Positions 8,420 through 13,629 of a stretch of DNA of 16,796 bases are shown in pieces. The position numbers were made by a program, and so were the translations under genes. A model generated the notes under the pieces. That model had not been told where the DNA came from. It saw nothing but the letters and a program-made list of their open reading frames with translations, and ran no database searches. Source of the stretch: Caryophanales bacterium (GTDB lineage: Bacteria > Bacillota_I > Bacilli_A > RFN20 > JAISJY01); contig JAISJY010000022.1 of NCBI GenBank assembly GCA_031261365.1, positions 1 to 16,796 of the forward strand, given 5' to 3'. Each line of letters begins with the position of its first letter. Position 1 is the first letter of the stretch.

Positions 8420-8448
8420 ATTATAATCTATATATTCTTTTTTGTAAA
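8420..8448 (-). promoter_or_regulatory. Sigma-A-type promoter of the methyltransferase gene
   Basis: On the minus strand TTTACA (8443-8448) and TATAAT (8420-8425) are separated by exactly 17 bases, a near-consensus housekeeping promoter. It lies between the endonuclease stop codon (8454) and the methylase start, so the methylase can be made independently of the endonuclease. Confidence 0.75.
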
Positions 8449-8453
8449 CATTT

Positions 8454-9571
8454 TTATTTGATTTTTTTTATAAAATTTTCCATCTCATTAAGCATTTCTT
8501 GCTCTTTATTTGGTATCTTTTCAATAATTGATTTGTGCATAAAATACTCTTGCCCGTTATTACTCTCTCTATCTAAATATTGAAAATACATAATATATGT
8601 TTTATTGCTTTCCAATTTAAAATTATTTATTCTAGCTTCACCATTTGTTGTGATGGTTATTGAACTTGCACTATTTTTGATAAATTGTAATTTTTCAATG
8701 TTCTCAATATCTAAATCAAGTATTATTTTATGATTATTGTTTTTGTCTAAAATATTTTCAACAGCAAACAAGCCGTTTTCTTTTATAGTTGTATATTTAT
8801 TAAATGGGACAGTTAATGGTATAACTTGTGAGTTTCTTGTTTCTCTAATATCTTTTAAATACATTGGACCGACAGTTGCTGGGCATAAGTTTGAGTAAGC
8901 CATAAAATCATTTGCACTTACAATAGTTATTAAACTTAAATATCCTAAATCATCTGTTGGCTGTTTGATTTCCCTTATAAGTGTAACTAAATTTTGTGTA
9001 TTTGAAACGATAAATGAATTATCATCCATGCTCATTTTTTTATAAATGTCGTTACTCAAAAGTGCCTTTTCAAAAAACGGTAATAGATAATCAGTATTTA
9101 AGTTTGTTTCTACCATAACTAAAAATTTATTCTCATATCCTTGATTTCTTAAACTAACTAAATATTGTTGTTCCTTAAATGATTTTACCTCAATTTGTGG
9201 TGCTTCAGCAACTGCTTGCCATTTTCGTTATTGTCTTTATCTTTATTAAAACGAACAAATGGTATTGCTTCGTCCAACATTTTAATACCTAAAACATCTG
9301 GTGCAATGCCTGTTTTTTTGGGGTCATATTGGTAATAGTCACTTATAACCTTTAATTCAGCTCCAACATTCTTAGCAATTTTTGGAAGTAAAAGTTTATT
9401 AAAAATAATGCTCTCGGGAATAATGTTTATCCACCTGTCAAATATACCACCAATATAATCGCTTTTGCCACTTAATCCGCCATACATTTTGCCACGCTGT
9501 GACATTGAACAAACAAAATAAATATAAGGTTCTACATCCTGTTTTTTAATTTCAATTTTATCTTTTGCCAT
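8454..9571 (-). pseudogene. Frameshifted type II restriction endonuclease (PD-(D/E)XK fold)
   Basis: Two adjacent reading frames form one protein of about 372 residues if a single A is restored in the short A-run at 9222-9225 (minus-strand GAAAATGG becoming GAAAAATGG). The first frame then runs on through KWQAVAEAPQIEVKSFKEQQ and the following residues into the second frame at MVETNLN. The joined protein has P91-D92 in GIAPDVLG and E128-x-K130 in IEVKSF, the PD...ExK pattern of restriction nucleases, and it sits beside a C5 methylase. I could not assign a named family or site. The break falls between the catalytic Asp and the ExK, so neither fragment (128 residues from 9571, or 220 residues from 9116) carries a full active site. 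The ATG at 9571 follows AAAGGAG by 11 bases; an in-frame GTG at 9583 overlaps that ribosome site and is unlikely. A sequencing error must be excluded. Confidence 0.75.
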
Positions 9572-9606
9572 AATAAAAATCACTCCTTTATATAAAATAT
9601 ACTACC

Positions 9607-9612
9607 ATTATA
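9607..9612 (-). promoter_or_regulatory. Possible -10 box for the endonuclease gene
   Basis: TATAAT on the minus strand lies about 36 bases before the endonuclease ATG and abuts the T-tract of the flotillin terminator. The -35 region falls in the terminator hairpin and is not recognisable, so this is tentative. The box lies within the right direct repeat. Confidence 0.35.
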
Positions 9613-9628
9613 AAAAAAAGGGAACTAA
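9607..9628. repeat. Right direct repeat of the restriction-modification island
   Basis: ATTAT, eight A residues and GGGAACTAA match the left copy at 7303-7326 except for a two-base length difference. This copy contains the T-tract and one arm of the flotillin terminator. The two repeats enclose about 2.3 kb containing only the methylase and endonuclease genes. Confidence 0.6.
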
Positions 9629-9639
9629 ATAATTCCCTT
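9611..9639 (-). terminator. Intrinsic terminator of the NfeD-flotillin operon
   Basis: On the minus strand AAGGGAA (9633-9639) pairs perfectly with TTCCCTT (9618-9624) around an 8-base loop and is followed by a run of T residues. It begins 12 bases after the flotillin stop codon. Confidence 0.85.
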
Positions 9640-9651
9640 CTTAAACATTAA

Positions 9652-11067
9652 CTATTTTTTTGTTTTCTTTTCTTCTTTAACTTCCACTTCAACAACAGGT
9701 TCAATAGGTTTTTCTTCTTTACCTACTAAGAAAGGGGGAAGATTTAAACCAGCAGATTTATAAAGGTCTTGCAAAGGTGGTAATGATTTTAATAAACTTT
9801 GAGCAAAATTAGCAGTAGATGAACTACCATCTTTATTACCAGAATCCCAAACAGTAACTTTATCAATTTTTAAGTTCTTAATTGCTTCAACTTGGATTTC
9901 AACAAGTTTCTCTAGCTTATCAGTGATTAATAATTGAACTGCACTTTGAGGGTCTCCTGCACTTTTAATTAATCTAGCAAAACCTTCAGCTTGTTTAGAT
10001 AGTATTTCAAAACTACCTTTTGCTTCAGCTTCTAATTTAGCATAAATAGCATCAGCATGACCTTTTGCTTCTCTTCTAGCCGTTTCAGCAACAGCATCTG
10101 CTTCAATAATTCTTTTTTGTTTTTCAATTTCTGCAGAAACAATATCATTAGCTTCAAGAGTTGCTTTTTCTCTATCAAATCTTGCTCTTTCAGCTATCTC
10201 TTCAGCTCTGTATGAGTCTTCTAAAACTTTAGCAGTTGCAATTTTTTCAGCAGTTTCTGCTTTTCTTTTAGCTTCAGCTTGTTCTTCTCTTCTAGCGGCA
10301 TCTGACTGAGCAACTTTTCCTAAAGAAACATTTTCTCCACTAATAGCAACTTGGTTAGCTTCTGCCACTTTAATTCTTTGGTCCATATAAGCATTAGCTT
10401 CACCAATAGCACCATCTCTATTTTTTTCAGCAACTGATTTTTTAGCTTCGTTTATAGCTTTAGCTGCAGCTTCTTTTCCCAAAGCATCAATATAACCAGA
10501 TTCATCTTTAATATCTACAACATTCACATTTATTAATCTTAAACCGATTTTCTTTAATTCTAATTCCACATTTCTAGCAACAGCTTCTAAGAATTTATCT
10601 CTGTCAGTGTTAATTTCTTCAATTTCCATAGTTGCAATAACTAATCTTAATTGACCAAAAATAATATCTTTAGCTAGAGTTTCAATTTCATTCATTCTTA
10701 AACCTAGTAATCTTTCAGCCGCGTTTTGCATAACTCCATTTTCAGTTGAAATACCAACAGTAAAAACTGAAGGAACATCAATACGGATGTTTTGTTTAGA
10801 TAAAGCACTCTTTAAGTCAACAGATATTGACATTGGAGTTAAATCCATAAACTGATAAGCTTGAATAAAAGGTATAATGAACTTAACACCTCCATGAACA
10901 CAGTCTGCACTTCTTTTTGAACCATCTTGGTTAGCGGTAACTCTACCATAAACTACTAATATTTTATCTGAAGGACATTTTTTAGTACGAGATACAATAA
11001 ATCCTAAAACAGATAAAACTAAAACAACAACGATTACAACAATTCCAATAATTGGCCAAGGTCCCAT
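9652..11067 (-). CDS. floT: Flotillin-like membrane-scaffold protein
   Basis: This is a 471-residue flotillin/SPFH protein. Family members oligomerise at the inner face of the membrane and organise lipid-dependent microdomains. A hydrophobic anchor spans about residues 4-27. The SPFH/band-7 domain follows to about residue 200 (RTKKCPSDKILVVYGRV, then the NVELELKKIGLRLINVNVVDI stretch). A long Ala/Glu/Lys-rich coiled coil with EAKRKAETAEK-type repeats covers about 200-365. The C-terminus ends in a Val/Glu/Lys-rich tail (VEVEVKEEKKTKK). An AAAGGAAA ribosome site precedes the ATG. The gene directly follows an NfeD-type gene, the same pairing as YuaF-YuaG (FloT) in Bacillus, which favours FloT over FloA. 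An intrinsic terminator follows. Confidence 0.92.
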   Translation of the reverse strand: MGPWPIIGIVVIVVVLVLSVLGFIVSRTKKCPSDKILVVYGRVTANQDGSKRSADCVHGGVKFIIPFIQAYQFMDLTPMSISVDLKSALSKQNIRIDVPSVFTVGISTENGVMQNAAERLLGLRMNEIETLAKDIIFGQLRLVIATMEIEEINTDRDKFLEAVARNVELELKKIGLRLINVNVVDIKDESGYIDALGKEAAAKAINEAKKSVAEKNRDGAIGEANAYMDQRIKVAEANQVAISGENVSLGKVAQSDAARREEQAEAKRKAETAEKIATAKVLEDSYRAEEIAERARFDREKATLEANDIVSAEIEKQKRIIEADAVAETARREAKGHADAIYAKLEAEAKGSFEILSKQAEGFARLIKSAGDPQSAVQLLITDKLEKLVEIQVEAIKNLKIDKVTVWDSGNKDGSSSTANFAQSLLKSLPPLQDLYKSAGLNLPPFLVGKEEKPIEPVVEVEVKEEKKTKK

Positions 11068-11082
11068 TTTTCTTTTTCCTTT

Positions 11083-11676
11083 CTATACTTTTTTAACTTC
11101 TAATAAAGCAGATTCTCTTAATCCGACAATTTCTACAAATGAATTAGGTAATAAGTCTTCTCCTTCACTTGTTACAGCATCAACTTCTAAAAATCTATCA
11201 TTATATTGAACAATAACTTTTCCTCTTCCTTCTTCTCTAGCTGGTATCTTAATATACACTTGAGCTTTTTTACCAATAGCATATTTATAATCTACATTAC
11301 CAACTTGCTCTAATTTGTTTAATTGTTTAAAGGCTAAAGCAAGAAGGAAACCAGCTAAAGCACCAGCTGCTATTCCTAAAAGTAAACTAAATACCCAAAA
11401 AATACCTGTCTCATCAAAAGCAAAAGCTGTCCAACCTCCGATAGCAAAGAAGGCTAAAACTGTTCTCAAGGTTACTAACCTTAAACCTGCAACTAAGCCA
11501 AAGCCACCATCATTAATATCATCAGTTCCATCAACTTCACCAGCTGTAACATCATCAAAATCTGAGTTGTCTCCCATACCCACAAACATCAAGATTAAGA
11601 AGACCACAAGTAAGACACTTGCAGCGGTTGCAAATACGAAGACTACTTGTTGAAAATTGCTTAAGTTTTCCCACAT
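11083..11676 (-). CDS. NfeD-family membrane protein (YuaF-like)
   Basis: This protein has 197 residues. A first membrane helix lies at about residues 11-32, then an acidic Asp-rich stretch (about 35-56, including DNSDFDDVTAGEVDGTDD). Two more helices follow (about 60-82 and 87-115), and the soluble C-terminal part is the OB-like NfeD domain (IGKKAQVYIKIPAREEGRGK through EVDAVTSEGEDLLP). NfeD proteins partner flotillins and help form membrane microdomains. The pairing with floT, 15 bases apart, supports this role. I take the ATG at 11676 because AAGGAGG sits 8 bases upstream; an in-frame GTG at 11682 is too close to it. Confidence 0.88.
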   Translation of the reverse strand: MWENLSNFQQVVFVFATAASVLLVVFLILMFVGMGDNSDFDDVTAGEVDGTDDINDGGFGLVAGLRLVTLRTVLAFFAIGGWTAFAFDETGIFWVFSLLLGIAAGALAGFLLALAFKQLNKLEQVGNVDYKYAIGKKAQVYIKIPAREEGRGKVIVQYNDRFLEVDAVTSEGEDLLPNSFVEIVGLRESALLEVKKV

Positions 11677-11702
11677 AATCACTACCTCCTTTTTCCTTTA
11701 TT

Positions 11703-11732
11703 ATTATATAATAAATTACAAATATTATGACA
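11703..11732 (-). promoter_or_regulatory. Promoter of the NfeD-flotillin operon
   Basis: On the minus strand TGTCAT (11727-11732) and TATAAT (11703-11708) are 18 bases apart, ending 26 bases before the nfeD ATG. The -35 is a weak match. It occupies exactly the same six base pairs as the -35 of the divergent aminopeptidase promoter. Confidence 0.45.
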
Positions 11733-11755
11733 TAAATCGTATAATGTGGTATAAC
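11727..11755 (+). promoter_or_regulatory. Promoter of the M18 aminopeptidase gene
   Basis: ATGACA (11727-11732) and TATAAC (11750-11755) are 17 bases apart. TG one base before the -10 gives an extended -10 (TGGTATAAC). A second possible -10, TATAAT at 11740-11745, is paired with TTACAA 18 bases upstream. The start codon follows 25 bases after the first -10. Confidence 0.55.
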
Positions 11756-11779
11756 ATATTAGAAAAAAGGGAGAAATAT

Positions 11780-13012
11780 ATGAAACAACAACAAACATTA
11801 GGGCATTTTATTAAGATAAGTCCAACAATTTATCAAACCATTAGTAACATCAAAGAGGCAGGAATTGAAAAAGGATTAGAAGAATTAAAAACTTTTGAAA
11901 AAGGTAAATCTTATTATACAGTTCAACAAGATAATACTATTGCTTTAATTAGAATACCTCAAGAAATAAATGAATTAACTAAAATATCTTTAGTCGCTAC
12001 TCATGGAGACAGCCCAACTTTTAAATTAAAACCGCAACACCAAATAAACGATACTAATTTTGTTAGATTAGGAGTTGAACCTTATGGAGGTTTATTATTA
12101 TCGTCTTGGTTAGATAGACCTTTAGGAATTGCAGGGATAGTTTATTATCAAAAAGACAATAATAAATTAGAAAGAAAGATAGTTGACTTAGCAGAGACAA
12201 CAGTTGTTATTCCAAATGTCGCAATGCATATTAGAAAAGAAGATAATCATAATTATAAACAAGATGTTGATTTTGTTCCAATTTTAGCAAGTAAAGATTT
12301 AAAGGTTTTAGATTTAATAAGAGAAAAATATAAACTACCTGAAATCTTGTCTTTTGATTTAATGCTTTATAATCAAGAAGACGCAATTAATTGGGGAAAT
12401 AAAAAAGAATATATATCATCAGCTAGATTAGATGATATGCAAAATGTTTATGCTGGAGCTAAAGCTTTTTTAGAAAGTGAAGTTTCCCATAATATTCAAA
12501 TATTTGTTTGTTTTGACAAAGAAGAAATAGGTTCTCGGGGTATTGAAGGAGCAGATTCTCAATTTTTAACAAACATAATAAAACAAATAAAGAGAGATTT
12601 AAAAATAACAGACTTTAATAAATTATTAAATAAATCTTTAGCTATTTCAGCTGATAATGCCCACGCGTTTCATCCCGCTCATGCTGAACTATATGATAAT
12701 GAAAATAGAACTTTTATGAATAAGGGTATTGTTATTAAAACACATGCTGGATTAGCTTATCAAACTAATGCTTATTCCTCTGCTACTATTAAGATGTTAG
12801 CCAAGAATAATAAGATACCATATCAAGAGTTTAGCAATAAGCCAGGTGTTTCAGGTGGGGGTACGCTTGGAGTTTATTTAACAGGTCATATAAATATGCC
12901 AACAATTGATATTGGTTTAGCTCAGTTAGCAATGCACTCTACTTATGAAACGGCAGGTAACCTTGATACTGAATATATGTATCAACTTTTAAAGGCTTTT
13001 TATAAAGATTAA
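11780..13012 (+). CDS. apeB: M18-family metallo-aminopeptidase (aspartyl aminopeptidase type)
   Basis: This is a 410-residue zinc peptidase that removes N-terminal, usually acidic, residues from peptides in the cytoplasm. Metal and catalytic motifs fit M18: THGDSPTFKLKP (first His ligand), DRPLGIAG, SARLDDMQNVYAG (bridging Asp), CFDKEEIGSRGIEGADS (Glu pair), SADNAHAFHPAHAELYD, and MHSTYETAG with the last His ligand near the C-terminus. I chose the ATG at 11780 because AAAAGGGAG lies just upstream; the longer reading frame beginning at 11657 crosses the nfeD start and the promoter region and gives a non-family N-terminus. The stop TAA shares the sequence TTAA with the stop of the convergent queT gene, and no separate terminator is visible. 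Confidence 0.93.
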   Translation: MKQQQTLGHFIKISPTIYQTISNIKEAGIEKGLEELKTFEKGKSYYTVQQDNTIALIRIPQEINELTKISLVATHGDSPTFKLKPQHQINDTNFVRLGVEPYGGLLLSSWLDRPLGIAGIVYYQKDNNKLERKIVDLAETTVVIPNVAMHIRKEDNHNYKQDVDFVPILASKDLKVLDLIREKYKLPEILSFDLMLYNQEDAINWGNKKEYISSARLDDMQNVYAGAKAFLESEVSHNIQIFVCFDKEEIGSRGIEGADSQFLTNIIKQIKRDLKITDFNKLLNKSLAISADNAHAFHPAHAELYDNENRTFMNKGIVIKTHAGLAYQTNAYSSATIKMLAKNNKIPYQEFSNKPGVSGGGTLGVYLTGHINMPTIDIGLAQLAMHSTYETAGNLDTEYMYQLLKAFYKD

Positions 13013-13527
13013 TCAATTACTTCAACATCGTTTATTTCTAATAATTTAGATATTTTAGGTTGTTTTCTTAATAATAAAAACAAAGGAACACCGATTAAAG
13101 TAATAATGATAAACTCACTTAAAGCAATAGTCCAGGCAATAGAAAGAAAACCAAGGAAAGACCATTCTAATTCTTTACTACTTAAAATAATAGCAATGGT
13201 TACAAAAAGAGCATTAGTAATGGTTGGCATTAAAGAAGATAACCAGATATTCTTTTTAAAGATAAACATTAATAAAACAGCAAAAATAGTTCCTAAAGTT
13301 CCAAAGAGAATATCTAAAGGAAAAGGTGAAAATATATTTGTAAATAAACAAGCCATAATTAAAGGTATGGCATATTTTCTATTATAAAAAACTAATAAAA
13401 TTAATAATTCTCCTATTCTAAATTGTAAAGGACCATAAGAGAAAGCAGGAATAATTAAAGTTAAGACAACATATAAAGCAATAACAATCGCGGATTTACA
13501 AAGAAAGACTACATTATTTTTTTTCAT
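13009..13527 (-). CDS. queT: QueT-family queuosine-precursor transporter
   Basis: This is a 172-residue membrane protein of the QueT family, thought to be the substrate-binding S component of an ECF transporter importing a queuosine precursor such as preQ1. About five or six hydrophobic segments are visible. The conserved start SAIVIALYVVLTLI followed by LQFRIGELLILLVFYNRKY and FTNIFSPFPLDILFGTLGT is typical of the family. I start it at the ATG at 13527, which has AGGAG upstream; extending to 13572 would translate the terminator hairpin. A preQ1-type riboswitch upstream independently supports the substrate. The ECF energising genes are not in the window, consistent with a shared module elsewhere. 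Confidence 0.92.
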   Translation of the reverse strand: MKKNNVVFLCKSAIVIALYVVLTLIIPAFSYGPLQFRIGELLILLVFYNRKYAIPLIMACLFTNIFSPFPLDILFGTLGTIFAVLLMFIFKKNIWLSSLMPTITNALFVTIAIILSSKELEWSFLGFLSIAWTIALSEFIIITLIGVPLFLLLRKQPKISKLLEINDVEVID

Positions 13528-13537
13528 AGAAACTCCT

Positions 13538-13562
13538 AAAAAAAATAGAGGAAACCCTCTAT
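13538..13562 (-). terminator. Riboswitch expression-platform terminator before queT
   Basis: On the minus strand ATAGAGG (13556-13562) and CCTCTAT (13545-13551) form a perfect 7-base stem with a 4-base loop, followed by seven T residues. The ribosome site and start codon of queT come directly afterwards. Confidence 0.88.
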
Positions 13563-13569
13563 AAAAAAA

Positions 13570-13611
13570 CACTAGTTTTGTTTAATGACAGGAGTGGGTT
13601 GCGAACTGTCC
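13570..13611 (-). promoter_or_regulatory. preQ1-I riboswitch aptamer controlling queT
   Basis: On the minus strand P1 is GACAG (13606-13610) with CTGTC (13587-13591). The loop begins TTCGCAACC, and the A-rich tail is ATTAAACAAAAC. Loop bases CACT (13593-13596) can pair with tail bases AGTG (13570-13573), giving the H-type pseudoknot of preQ1-I aptamers. The loop UUCGCAACC and the AACAAAAC tail resemble the thermophile-type preQ1-I element. Ligand binding is expected to favour the downstream terminator, repressing queT when preQ1 is plentiful. Confidence 0.82.
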
Positions 13612-13616
13612 TATAT

Positions 13617-13622
13617 ATTATA
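13617..13622 (-). promoter_or_regulatory. -10 box of the queT riboswitch transcript
   Basis: TATAAT on the minus strand ends 6 bases before the aptamer begins, so the transcript should start almost exactly at the first stem of the riboswitch. No good -35 is visible; that region lies within the end of the upstream ABC transporter gene. Confidence 0.5.
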
Positions 13623-13629
13623 CTCTTTT

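Noticed and set aside
8398..8583. 61-residue plus-strand frame opposite the end of the endonuclease
   Set aside because: It is a hydrophobic AT-rich shadow frame overlapping the methylase promoter, with no supporting features.
8454..9116. 220-residue frame as an independent gene
   Set aside because: Its start has no ribosome site and the reading frame continues upstream through IEVKSF to the point where the first frame fails, so it is the distal part of one broken gene.
9185..9230. Programmed -1 frameshifting to make the full endonuclease
   Set aside because: The sequence GAAAATGG is not a standard slippery heptamer, and no strong downstream stem was seen; a mutation or read error is simpler.
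11315..11653. 112-residue plus-strand frame across nfeD
   Set aside because: It lies antisense to a clear NfeD gene, is low-complexity Lys/Pro/Ala/Ser, and has no ribosome site.
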